Assembly (NCBI RefSeq): GCF_028687635.1
Contig: NZ_JAQTZS010000019.1
Location: 1-51,417 of the forward strand
Source: Malikia sp.
GTDB lineage: Bacteria; Pseudomonadota; Gammaproteobacteria; Burkholderiales; Burkholderiaceae_C
Direction: 5' to 3'
DNA length: 51,417 bases
The notes beneath the pieces were generated by a model. It saw nothing but the letters and a program-made list of their open reading frames with translations, did not search any database and had not been told where the DNA came from. Position numbers and translations under genes: made by a program. The first letter of the stretch is position 1; every line of letters begins with the position of its first letter. Shown piece by piece: positions 37,501 to 45,354 of this stretch.

Positions 37501-37826
37501 GCGCCGACACCGTGATCCCAAAGCGCCGCACCTCCGACTGGCTGCGCCCCGCAGGACTGACAGAACACCCGGACTACTCCGTCACCCTGAGCACTGAACG
37601 ACAGTCCGCGTGCCTTGGGGCAAGCTGGGAAATTGAGCAACTGGCCGCGCATCTGGCCAGCAACGTGATCCCGGACGATGACCCGCTGCACCTTGTCGTG
37701 CGAGGCATCGCCGGGCGCATCCGCAGCATGTCGCGGGTCATCATTTCAGGCCTGAGCGATGACAGCGAGCCGCTGGCGAACCTTGAGCGCGAGGTGTTCG
37801 GCACCGCGCGAAGGGAGGCCGAATGA
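37497..37826 (+). CDS. Unknown island protein (109 aa), paralogue of the preceding gene
   Basis: It shares the MSAD...RR..SDW..PA opening with the preceding product, followed by a helical region (ASWEIEQLAAHLASNVIPDDDPLHLVVRGIAGRIRSMSRVI) that aligns in outline with AKHIERFTSLLMVNLLPGQDDEETYLAAVEAMAQRIGWAS there. Function is unknown. Its stop overlaps the start of the zinc-finger gene by four bases. Confidence 0.72.
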   Translation: MSADTVIPKRRTSDWLRPAGLTEHPDYSVTLSTERQSACLGASWEIEQLAAHLASNVIPDDDPLHLVVRGIAGRIRSMSRVIISGLSDDSEPLANLEREVFGTARREAE

Positions 37827-38287
37827 GCTTCGACCGAAACCTCCTACCCGACCCCGTGGCCTACTACGAGGCGCAAGGCCTCAAGCTGACAGGCCCGAAC
37901 AGGGCCAAGTGGAAAACCACTGAATGCCGCTTCCACGGCGGCTCAGACTCCATGCGCATCAACACCCAGACCGGCGCCTTCTGCTGCATGGCGGGCTGTG
38001 GCGCGCGCGGTGGCGACGTGCTGGCCTACGAAATGGCCACCAGCGGCCTGGAGTTCATTGAGGCCGCCAAGGCGCTGGGCTGCTGGGTCGAGAACGGCAA
38101 ACCCCAAGCCATCACACGCCCGACTACGCTGTCGCCACGGGCGGCGCTGGAGCTGCTGGCTATCGAGGTCGGCGTCGTGCTGGCAGCCGCGGCCATGGCG
38201 CGCCAAGGTCCGCTGACCCCAGACAACTTCGATCGCCTGCTGACGGCCAGTGCCCGCATACAAGGCGTGCAAAGGGAGTTTGCCTGA
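37823..38287 (+). CDS. CHC2-type zinc-finger (primase-like) protein
   Basis: A 154-residue protein. TTECRFHGGSDSMRINTQTGAFCCMAGCGARGGDVLAYEMATSG at about residues 32-75 matches the CHC2 zinc ribbon of DnaG-type primases (Cys-x2-His then Cys-x3-4-Cys). The rest is helical and lacks a TOPRIM polymerase domain, so it is a stand-alone zinc-binding domain. It probably recognises DNA during island replication with the RepA-like ATPase, whose start overlaps its stop by one base. Confidence 0.8.
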   Translation: MSFDRNLLPDPVAYYEAQGLKLTGPNRAKWKTTECRFHGGSDSMRINTQTGAFCCMAGCGARGGDVLAYEMATSGLEFIEAAKALGCWVENGKPQAITRPTTLSPRAALELLAIEVGVVLAAAAMARQGPLTPDNFDRLLTASARIQGVQREFA

Positions 38288-39522
38288 TGGACTTCGACCG
38301 AATCAACCGCAGCCAGGCCATGATGGACGCACAGACCTACAACAACGATGCCGGGTTTGGCGCTGACCCGATGGATTTCAGCGACTTGCCACCATCCATG
38401 AGCGACCAGGCCGCCTGGCCGCCAGAAAACAAGCCCGTGAACCGCGTGGTGCTGCTCAGTGGCGCCGTCATGAACCCAGAGCCGGTTCGCTGGCTGTGGC
38501 CGGGCTGGCTGGCCCTGGGCAAGCTGGTGATCCTGGGCGGCGCACCCGGCACCGGCAAGACCACGGCGGCCTTGAGCATGGCCGCGACCGTCACGACAGG
38601 CGGGCACTGGCCGGACGGCAACCGCTGCTCCGTGGGCGATGTGCTGATCTGGTCGGGCGAGGACGACCCATGCGACACGCTGCTGCCCCGCCTGATCGCG
38701 GCCGGCGTGGATCGAAGCCGGGTCTACTTCGTCAGCGGCGTGAACGTGAACGGCGAGATCCGCCCCTTCGACCCTTCGACCGATGTGGCGGCCCTGCTGG
38801 AAGCGGCGCGCGAGCTGCCCTCTCTCAAGTTCATCCTGGTGGACCCCATCGTCAGCGCCGTGGCGGGCGACAGCCACAAGAACACCGAGGTTCGGCGTGC
38901 GCTGCAGCCGCTGGTGGACTTCGCCGCCGCCATCGGCGCCGCCCTGGTCGGCATCACGCACTTCTCCAAGGGCGGTGCCGGGTCAGATCCGGCCTCGCGC
39001 CTGACGGGCTCTATCGCCTTCGCCGCTCTGCCCCGCGTGGTCATGGTCTGCGCCAAGACCAAGGACGCCGAAGGCAACGAGCGCCGCATCCTGGCGCGCG
39101 CCAAGTCCAACATCGGCCCGGACGGTGGCGGCTTCGCCTACAGCCTGGAGCAGTGCGAGGCGCTGCCTGGTATCTGGACCAGCCGGACCGTCTGGGGCGA
39201 GACCTTGGAAGGCACGGCCATCGAGCTGCTGGCCGAACCAGCCTCAGACACCGAAAGCGAAGACTCGCGGGATGTCTGCGACCTGCTGCGCGATGAACTG
39301 AGCAGCGAGGCCTGGACAAAATCCGACCTAGCAAGCAAGCCAGTCATTGATGCCGGATTTAGCAAAAAACAGATCTGGTCGGCATCCAAGAAGCTAGGCA
39401 TCCTTAGGAGGAAGGGAACCGACGGATCACGCGATGGATGGTACTGGAGGCTACCGGGAGGGCCTGAAACGGGCCAAGATTCCGAAGATTCCCGTGAAGA
39501 TTCCGAAGATTCCCGTTCCTAA
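38287..39522 (+). CDS. RepA-like AAA ATPase / helicase
   Basis: A 411-residue RecA-fold ATPase. Walker A GGAPGTGKTTAALSMAA lies at about residues 84-100, VLIWSGEDD follows, then Walker B KFILVDPIVSA and a sensor GITHFSKGG, with RLTGSIAFAALPRVVMV. This is the plasmid RSF1010 RepA / AAA_25 helicase type common in phages and satellites. A winged-helix-like C-terminus (WTKSDLASKPVIDAGFSKKQIWSASKKLGI) ends in an acidic Ser/Asp/Glu/Arg tail (DSEDSREDSEDSRS) that is encoded by the iteron array itself. It probably unwinds the origin for island replication. Confidence 0.87.
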   Translation: MDFDRINRSQAMMDAQTYNNDAGFGADPMDFSDLPPSMSDQAAWPPENKPVNRVVLLSGAVMNPEPVRWLWPGWLALGKLVILGGAPGTGKTTAALSMAATVTTGGHWPDGNRCSVGDVLIWSGEDDPCDTLLPRLIAAGVDRSRVYFVSGVNVNGEIRPFDPSTDVAALLEAARELPSLKFILVDPIVSAVAGDSHKNTEVRRALQPLVDFAAAIGAALVGITHFSKGGAGSDPASRLTGSIAFAALPRVVMVCAKTKDAEGNERRILARAKSNIGPDGGGFAYSLEQCEALPGIWTSRTVWGETLEGTAIELLAEPASDTESEDSRDVCDLLRDELSSEAWTKSDLASKPVIDAGFSKKQIWSASKKLGILRRKGTDGSRDGWYWRLPGGPETGQDSEDSREDSEDSRS

Positions 39523-39552
39523 AACATGGAATCTTGGAATCTTGGAATCTTC
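39475..39552 (-). repeat. Right iteron array, inverted copy of the left array
   Basis: Four units in one direction (AAGATTCC at 39476, GAAGATTCC at 39484, 39496 and 39505), a 14-base centre, then three inverted units (GGAATCTT at 39528 and 39536, GGAATCTTC at 39544). The first half is the coding end of the RepA-like gene; the second half is non-coding. It is nearly the exact reverse complement of 36516-36576, about 3 kb away. Confidence 0.85.
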
Positions 39553-39574
39553 AAACTGATTTCATCCTGATCAC

Positions 39575-39612
39575 AAAGCCAGCACCGGGCACCCGTTCCG
39601 ATGCTGGCTTTT
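39575..39612 (+). terminator. Intrinsic terminator after the replication operon
   Basis: AAAGCCAGCA (39575-39584) pairs with TGCTGGCTTT (39602-39611), a 10-bp perfect stem followed by T. It separates the replication operon from the head genes. Confidence 0.9.
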
Positions 39613-39739
39613 ATCATTTTATACATGACAAATGCTAATTGGTTCGCCACGGTTCAACCGGGTTTTAACTGCTGACCCCCGGTTACAAACCCCGCTGGGC
39701 TGGTGTTCACTGCAGGCATTACCCACCCGCAACACCAAC

Positions 39740-40966
39740 ATGAAACTTCACGAACTCCGCCAAAGGAAGGCGGCCCATGTGGCCGAAGCCCGCGCCCTGC
39801 TCTCCACCGCCGAGACCGAAAAGCGCCAACTGAACGCCGACGAAAAGGCGCGCTTCGATGTCCTGAAGGCCACCATCCACGTCATCGAAGGCGACGAAGC
39901 CCGCGCCCAATTCGTGGAAGACGCCGAGCGCCGCACCGCTGGCGTGCCGGTGGACAAGGCCCGCACCGACCTGGAATCTCGCGTCAGCGTGATGGAAGCC
40001 ATCAATGCCCAGGTCGAGGGCCGCGCCCTGTCGGGTGCCCTGGCTGAATTCAACCAGGAGCAAAAGCGCAACGGCATTCAGGCGCGCGGCATCCTGGTGC
40101 CGACCGCCCTGTTCAATGAAACCCGCGCGGCCCAAACCACAACCACGGCAGCCGGCATCGTCCCCGAGGATTTCCGCGCGGATCAATTCGTCGGCCTGCT
40201 GCGCAATTCAATGGTGGTCCGCTCGCTGGGCGCCCGCGTTCTGCCGAATCTTCGTGGCGATGTGGTGATTCCGCGCCAGGCCACCAGCAGCACGGCGCAA
40301 TGGCTGGCTGAAGGCGATTCCCTGACTGATTCGGGAATGACCTTCAACAACATCACGCTGAAGCCCAAGCATGTCGGCGCCATTACCGAGCTATCGCGCC
40401 AATTGCTGCAACAAAGCAATCCCGCGATTGAATCGCTGGTGCGCGATGATTTCATCAACGTGGTTTCCCTGGCAGTTGACAAGGCATTGATCCATGGCGA
40501 CGGCATCAAGCAACCGAAAGGCCTGCTGAATTCCGAGACTGGCACCGGGAGCCTTTCGACCCTGAACTGGGCGAATGCCATGAAGCTGATCGAATGGATG
40601 GCCCTCAAGAACGTCAACCCGAATGCCTGGCTGACGCATCCCGAGGTAGCCACCAAGCTGCGCACTACTCTGCGCGAAGCTGGCCTGCCGGGCTATCTGA
40701 TGGAAGCGGGCAACCTGGCCGGCATTCCGGTGGCAGTGACCCAGCAAATCGAAAAGAAGGCCGGCACGCCGGCAAAGGGTCGAATGATCCTGGGCGACTT
40801 CTCCGAGATGTTCGTCGGCACCTGGGGCGCCGTGGACATCCTAGCCAACCAATTTGCCGAAGGCCCGTACAGCCGGGGTGCGGTACAGATTCGCATCCTC
40901 ACGACCATGGACATGGTGCCGCGCCGCGAAGACGCCTTCGTCGTCGTTGACGACATCGCCATCTGA
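39740..40966 (+). CDS. HK97-family major capsid protein
   Basis: A 408-residue HK97-fold capsid protein. An N-terminal coiled-coil delta domain (HELRQRKAAHVAEARALLSTAETEKRQLNADEKARFDVLKA, extending to about residue 110) is expected to be cut by the protease. The fold then shows VVRSLGARVLPNLRGDVVIPR, WLAEGDSLTDSGMTFNNITLKPKHVGAITELSRQLLQQSNPAIESLV, ALIHGDGIKQPKGLLN and a C-terminal P-domain/E-loop end RGAVQIRILTTMDMVPRREDAFVVVDDI. ATG 39740 begins the delta domain; no good ribosome-binding site precedes it. The gene starts the head module about 130 bp after a terminator. Confidence 0.95.
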   Translation: MKLHELRQRKAAHVAEARALLSTAETEKRQLNADEKARFDVLKATIHVIEGDEARAQFVEDAERRTAGVPVDKARTDLESRVSVMEAINAQVEGRALSGALAEFNQEQKRNGIQARGILVPTALFNETRAAQTTTTAAGIVPEDFRADQFVGLLRNSMVVRSLGARVLPNLRGDVVIPRQATSSTAQWLAEGDSLTDSGMTFNNITLKPKHVGAITELSRQLLQQSNPAIESLVRDDFINVVSLAVDKALIHGDGIKQPKGLLNSETGTGSLSTLNWANAMKLIEWMALKNVNPNAWLTHPEVATKLRTTLREAGLPGYLMEAGNLAGIPVAVTQQIEKKAGTPAKGRMILGDFSEMFVGTWGAVDILANQFAEGPYSRGAVQIRILTTMDMVPRREDAFVVVDDIAI

Positions 40967-40978
40967 GGAACCGCGCGA

Positions 40979-41503
40979 ATGTTGGAGATCCGTTCAAACG
41001 GCGGCCTGACGGCGACGGGCAAGACCCTGACAGGCTATGCCGCCGTGTTCAACAGCGAGACTGACCTGGGCGGTTTCACTGAGGTGATCCGCAATGGCGC
41101 CTTCACGAAGTCCCTGGGGGGCGGGGCCAACATTCGCGCCCTCTACCAGCACCAGGGCGACGCCCTGCTGGGGACGACCCGAGGCGGCACGCTGCAGCTC
41201 AGGGAGGACGGCAAGGGGCTGGCCTTCGATCTGGCCTTACCCGACACCAGCCATGGCCGCGACCTGGCCATCCTGGTCGGTCGGGGGGACGTGGCGGGTT
41301 GCTCCTTCGGGTTCAGGGTGCGGGCTGGCGGGGAACGCTGGGAGCAGCGATCCGGCAAGCCGGTGCGCGAGCTGATCGACGTGGAGCTGGTCGAGATCAC
41401 TCTGACCAGCGACCCGGCCTACCAGGACACCACTGTCGCCATGCGTAGCCGTTGCGCCGCCGTGCTGACCGATACCCGCCGACTATGGCTTGAGACCTGC
41501 TGA
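40979..41503 (+). CDS. HK97-family prohead protease
   Basis: A 174-residue U35-type serine protease. LTGYAAVFNSETDLGGFTEVIRNGAF, the catalytic His in LYQHQGDALLGTT (about residue 60), the catalytic Ser in VAGCSFGFRV (about residue 110), and the final VEITLTSDPAYQDT are all present. It cleaves the capsid delta domain during head maturation. GAGGAA precedes the ATG. It lies 12 bp after the capsid gene, so the order is capsid-protease-portal, opposite to the usual phage order. Confidence 0.94.
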   Translation: MLEIRSNGGLTATGKTLTGYAAVFNSETDLGGFTEVIRNGAFTKSLGGGANIRALYQHQGDALLGTTRGGTLQLREDGKGLAFDLALPDTSHGRDLAILVGRGDVAGCSFGFRVRAGGERWEQRSGKPVRELIDVELVEITLTSDPAYQDTTVAMRSRCAAVLTDTRRLWLETC

Positions 41504-41512
41504 AAGTCTGAC

Positions 41513-42682
41513 GTGAACATCATCAAACGCGCCTGGGGCGCCTTCAACTTGGAACGTAGAGGGGTTCCCGGTGGCGACTCCTATTGGAGTGACTTCGCCA
41601 GCGGGCGAAGTAGCGCCATCAACGAAGCTACCGCACAAAAAGTGAGCGCCGTGTATGCCTGCGTTCAAGCCATCTCCGAGACAGTCGCCAGCTTGCCGCT
41701 GATCCTGTTCAAGCGCAGCGGGGAAGACCGCGAGCGGGCCACCGATCACCCGCTCTATCGCGTGCTGCACGACATGGCCAACCCCGAGCAGACCGCACTC
41801 GAAGTGCGCGAATACCTGCAGGCCTGCGTGTTGCTGCGCGGCAATGGCTATGCGCGGATCGTGCGCGGCTTCGACGGCCAGGTCCGCGAGCTGTGGCCCT
41901 TGTCGCCTGATCGCGTCTCAGTGGTCCGGGCGGCTGGCAATCTGGCCTACGACTACACCGACGGCAACGGCGTGCTGCATCGGCTGCTGGCCCATGAAGT
42001 GCTGCACCTGCGTCACCGCCTGGGCGACGACGGCGTGCTGGGCGTAAGTCCCATTGCTGCAGCACGCGGGGTGGTTGAACTGGCGCTGGCCGAGTCCGAC
42101 CACGGCATCAACACCTTCACCAACGGCGCCAAGCTGCTGGGCCTGCTCAAGTTCCCCGGCAAGCTCAATGCCGACCAACGGGCGGCCATAAAAGCGAGCT
42201 GGTCTAGCCAGTATGCAGGCGGAAGAAACTCCGGCAGGACCGCCATCCTGGAGCATGGCGTGGACTTCCAGTCCGTCAGCATGAGCCTGGAAGATGCCGA
42301 ATGGATCGCCGCGCGTCAGTTCAGTGTCGAGGAGGTCGCGCGCCTGTTCCGCGTGCCGCCCACGGTCATCGGCGACTTGAGGCACGGCAACTATTCCAAC
42401 TCGGTCGAGATGGCCCGCCAGTTCGTCACCATGACCTTGCGCCGCCATCTCGTGGCCTGGGAACAGGCAATCGCCAAACAGATGCTTATGTTGGACGGCC
42501 AGCAAATCTACTTTGTCGAGCACCAGGTCGAGGGCCTGCTGCGCGGCGACAGCGTGAACCGCGCCGACTTCTACGACAAGGGCATCGCGGCCGGCTGGCT
42601 GCTGCCATCCGAGGCCCGGCGCCTGGAAAACCTGCCCACCATTGAAGGAATAGACCATGCGCCAGCCGTGGGACCGCAGTAA
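41513..42682 (+). CDS. HK97-family portal protein
   Basis: A 389-residue portal protein. KVSAVYACVQAISETVASLPLILFKR is the typical opening, then EVREYLQACVLLRGNGYARIVR, VLHLRHRLGDDGVLGVSPIAAARGVVELALA and the late QFSVEEVARLFRVPPTVIGDL and YSNSVEMARQFVTMTLRRHLVAWEQAIAKQML. It forms the dodecameric ring through which DNA enters the head. It starts 9 bp after the protease gene and overlaps the HNH gene by 26 bp. Confidence 0.95.
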   Translation: MNIIKRAWGAFNLERRGVPGGDSYWSDFASGRSSAINEATAQKVSAVYACVQAISETVASLPLILFKRSGEDRERATDHPLYRVLHDMANPEQTALEVREYLQACVLLRGNGYARIVRGFDGQVRELWPLSPDRVSVVRAAGNLAYDYTDGNGVLHRLLAHEVLHLRHRLGDDGVLGVSPIAAARGVVELALAESDHGINTFTNGAKLLGLLKFPGKLNADQRAAIKASWSSQYAGGRNSGRTAILEHGVDFQSVSMSLEDAEWIAARQFSVEEVARLFRVPPTVIGDLRHGNYSNSVEMARQFVTMTLRRHLVAWEQAIAKQMLMLDGQQIYFVEHQVEGLLRGDSVNRADFYDKGIAAGWLLPSEARRLENLPTIEGIDHAPAVGPQ

Positions 42683-43067
42683 GCGAGCCAATCGGACGGG
42701 GCGAGACTCCGACCCCCGCCGCACGCTCAAGCTGAATACAGCGGCCTGGCAGCGGGTGCGGGCTGACGTGCTGAGTCGTGAGCCGCTGTGCCGTCACTGT
42801 GCCGCGCGCGGCCTGGTGGTGCCCGCCACGGACGTGGACCACATGAACGGGGCCGACGACAACCGCCTCGAATCGCTGCAGCCGTTGTGCCATGAATGCC
42901 ACTCGCGCAAGACCGCACGCGACCAGGGCAAGCGGGTGGCCTACGGCTGCGACCCCAGCGGCAAGCCGGCTGACCCGGATCACCCTTGGAATCGGCCCGC
43001 AGCCCCAAGACCGGCTGATCCTCAGATGGATCTGATCCCGGAAATCACCAGGAACCGGCGGCCCTAG
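42657..43067 (+). CDS. HNH endonuclease (packaging-associated)
   Basis: A 136-residue protein with the HNH core PLCRHCAARGLVVPATDVDHMNGADDNRLESLQPLCHECHSRKTARD: two Cys-x2-Cys metal pairs, the Asp-His of strand 1 and the His of CHSRK. HK97-type phages carry such a nuclease next to terminase, and it is needed for cos cleavage there. Its location between portal and small terminase fits. It overlaps the portal end by 26 bp. Confidence 0.92.
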   Translation: MRQPWDRSKRANRTGRDSDPRRTLKLNTAAWQRVRADVLSREPLCRHCAARGLVVPATDVDHMNGADDNRLESLQPLCHECHSRKTARDQGKRVAYGCDPSGKPADPDHPWNRPAAPRPADPQMDLIPEITRNRRP

Positions 43068-43111
43068 ACCGATCAGTTCCTCTCTTTTTTGCCCTAAGTC
43101 CAAAAAAACCT

Positions 43112-43594
43112 ATGAAAATCAACGACAAGCGCATGAGGTCAGACAGCCCGGCGGCTGCCGTTGCGGCTTCGCAGTCGGCAGCACTTGGCCCCTTGGAGCC
43201 GCCCGCCCATGTGTCGCTTCGCGCTGCCGACCTGCCATTCTGGAATGCCATCGTCACCGCGCGTGCCCGCGACACCTGGACTGAATCCGACCTGGCCATC
43301 GCGGCCACCCTGTCCCGCTGTCAGTCCGATATTGAGCGCCTGCAGGTCGAAGTGGATCTTGAGGGCTTCACCATCCTCAACGGCAAGGGCGTGCCGATGG
43401 TGAACCCCAAGCACAAGCTGCTCGAAACCATGTCACGCCGCGCCGTGGCCCTGTCCCGCGTGCTGCATGTGCATGCCGAGGCGACCGTGGGCCGCAGCCG
43501 GGATGCCGGCAACGCCCTGGCCAACGAGCGCCAGGCCGCCTTGCCCCTCGACGACGACGATGAACTGATCCCGCGCCTGCGGCTGGTGGGGTGA
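43112..43594 (+). CDS. terS: Phage terminase small subunit
   Basis: A 160-residue protein. PPAHVSLRAADLPFWNAIVTARARDTWTESDLAIAATLSRCQSDIERLQVEV is the helix-turn-helix-like P27-family small terminase start, followed by NPKHKLLETMSRRAVALSRVLHVH. It recognises the packaging site and recruits the large subunit. No good ribosome-binding site precedes the ATG; an in-frame ATG at 43133 is an alternative. In satellites this subunit sets the specificity for packaging island DNA. Confidence 0.85.
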   Translation: MKINDKRMRSDSPAAAVAASQSAALGPLEPPAHVSLRAADLPFWNAIVTARARDTWTESDLAIAATLSRCQSDIERLQVEVDLEGFTILNGKGVPMVNPKHKLLETMSRRAVALSRVLHVHAEATVGRSRDAGNALANERQAALPLDDDDELIPRLRLVG

Positions 43595-43598
43595 GGCC

Positions 43599-45116
43599 AT
43601 GAAGACCACCCTGACCCGCGCCGGCCGCGTGATCGCCTTCATCGAAAAGCACTGCGTCACGCCTGACGGCGCCCATGTCGGCATGCCGATGGTCCTGGCC
43701 GAATTCCAGAGGGATTTCATCCGGGACGTGTACGACAACCCAGCGGGCACGCGCCGCGCCATCCTGAGCGTGAGCCGCAAGAACGGCAAGACGGGCCTGA
43801 TAGCGGGCCTGCTGCTGGCCCACCTGGTGGGGCCAGAGGCCAAGCAGAACAGCCAGATCGTCAGCGGCGCCATGAGCCGCGATCAGGCCGCCCTGGTGTT
43901 CAACCTGGCCGCCAAGATGGTTCAGCTCTCGCCCAAGCTGTCAGCCCTGGTGCGCGTGATCCCGAGCGGCAAGCGCCTGCTGGGCCTGCCGCTCAACACT
44001 GAGTACCGCGCCCTTGCCGCCGATGGCAAGACCGCCCACGGCCTTTCCCCAGTGCTGGCCATCCTAGACGAAATCGGCCAGGTGCGCGGCCCGCAATCGG
44101 ACTTCGTGGACGCGATCACCACCAGCCAGGGTGCGCACGAGGCGCCGCTGCTAATCGCCATCAGCACACAAGCGGCCAGCGACGCGGATCTGTTGTCTGT
44201 CTGGCTGGACGATGCCCACGCCAGCGCCGACCCGCGCATCGTCTCGCGCCTCTACGCTGCACCCGAGGGGTGCGACCTGCTGGACCTGGAGGCCTGGAAG
44301 GCCGCAAACCCGGCGCTGGGCATCTTTCGCAGCCAGGCGGATCTGCGCGAGCAGATGACCCAAGCCCAGCGCATGCCGAGCATGGAAAACACGGCCCGCA
44401 ACCTGCTGCTGAATCAGCGCGTCAGCACCGACAGCCCATTCATCAGCCCGGACATCTGGAAGGCCTGCTCTGAGCCCGTACAGCCGTTCTACGACGCCCC
44501 GGTGTTCTGCGGCATGGATCTGAGCGCCAGGACCGATCTGACGGCCCTGGTGATCGTCGGGCAGATTGATGGCATCTGGCATGTGGTGCCCCACTTCTGG
44601 ACCCCTGAACAAGGGCTTGAGGAACGCGCCCGGCGCGATCGCGCGCCCTATGACGTGTGGCAGCGCCAAGGCTTCCTGCGCACCACCCCCGGCGCCACGG
44701 TGGATTACGAGTTCGTCGCGCAAGAGATGGCCGAGATCCTGAGCGAGCTGAACGTCGAGGCCGTGGCCTATGACCGCTGGCGTATCGACCTGTTGCGCAA
44801 GGAGCTGGACAAGATCGGCGCCGACCTGCCGCTGGTCGAGTGGGGGCAAGGGTACAAGGACATGGCGCCCGCCCTGGACGCACTGGAAGCCGAGTTGCTG
44901 AACGCGCGGATCGCCCACGGCGCCCATCCAGTCCTGACCATGTGCGCCGCTAACGCCACCGTGACCAAAGACCCTACCGGCGCCAGGAAGCTGGACAAAA
45001 GCCGCGCCACGGGCCGAATAGACGGCATGCAGGCCCTCGCCATGGCCATGGGTGCCGCTGCCCGTGCCGGCGAGACAGGCAGCGCCTACGAGGACGGCGG
45101 TTTTATGTTCGTGTAA
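43599..45116 (+). CDS. terL: Phage terminase large subunit
   Basis: A 505-residue packaging motor. The ATPase domain has the Walker A variant LSVSRKNGKTGLIAGLLL (about residues 55-72) and Walker B PVLAILDEIGQ (about 150). The nuclease domain has CGMDLSARTDLTALV (about 305), VEAVAYDRWR and a late KSRATGRIDGMQALAMAMG with the third Asp. All are intact, so the motor is probably functional. GTGAGG precedes the ATG, 4 bp after terS. It is the last gene of the island; attR follows 113 bp later. Confidence 0.95.
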   Translation: MKTTLTRAGRVIAFIEKHCVTPDGAHVGMPMVLAEFQRDFIRDVYDNPAGTRRAILSVSRKNGKTGLIAGLLLAHLVGPEAKQNSQIVSGAMSRDQAALVFNLAAKMVQLSPKLSALVRVIPSGKRLLGLPLNTEYRALAADGKTAHGLSPVLAILDEIGQVRGPQSDFVDAITTSQGAHEAPLLIAISTQAASDADLLSVWLDDAHASADPRIVSRLYAAPEGCDLLDLEAWKAANPALGIFRSQADLREQMTQAQRMPSMENTARNLLLNQRVSTDSPFISPDIWKACSEPVQPFYDAPVFCGMDLSARTDLTALVIVGQIDGIWHVVPHFWTPEQGLEERARRDRAPYDVWQRQGFLRTTPGATVDYEFVAQEMAEILSELNVEAVAYDRWRIDLLRKELDKIGADLPLVEWGQGYKDMAPALDALEAELLNARIAHGAHPVLTMCAANATVTKDPTGARKLDKSRATGRIDGMQALAMAMGAAARAGETGSAYEDGGFMFV

Positions 45117-45144
45117 ACTGGACTTTTACGGGGTTTTGGAGTGC

Positions 45145-45164
45145 TGGGGGTATCGCTGGGGGTA
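45145..45164 (+). repeat. Two TGGGGGTA direct repeats near attR (candidate integrase arm sites)
   Basis: TGGGGGTA at 45145 and 45157, spaced 12 bp, matching the copies next to attL. An A/T-rich stretch (about 45168-45228) separates them from the core site. Confidence 0.65.
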
Positions 45165-45228
45165 CTCGGAAAAAATCGAATCAAAAACAATCTTGAAATT
45201 CAAAGAGTTACAAGAATGATTCAATTGA

Positions 45229-45245
45229 CGCCCTCTCCGCCATGA
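45229..45245 (+). other. attR core (17-bp direct repeat)
   Basis: CGCCCTCTCCGCCATGA is an exact copy of 34256-34272. It marks the right end of the island. Confidence 0.92.
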
Positions 45246-45280
45246 ACAGCAAACGGTAAGCCAACTTACCGCACCGCAAC

Positions 45281-45328
45281 AAGCCCCGCAAGAACTGATA
45301 AAGAATCAGGCCCTTGGCGGGGTTTTTT
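45281..45328 (+). terminator. Chromosomal terminator displaced from tRNA-Ser
   Basis: CCCCGC (45284-45289) and GCGGGG (45317-45322) flanked by AA and TTTTTT. It would lie just downstream of tRNA-Ser in the uninterrupted chromosome. Confidence 0.72.
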
Positions 45329-45354
45329 GTTGCTTGAAGTCCAACAAATCCCAC

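Noticed and set aside
42657-43067. HNH gene as a homing endonuclease or inserted mobile gene
   Set aside because: It sits between portal and terminase with a 26-bp overlap, as in HK97-type packaging modules, so a packaging role is better supported.
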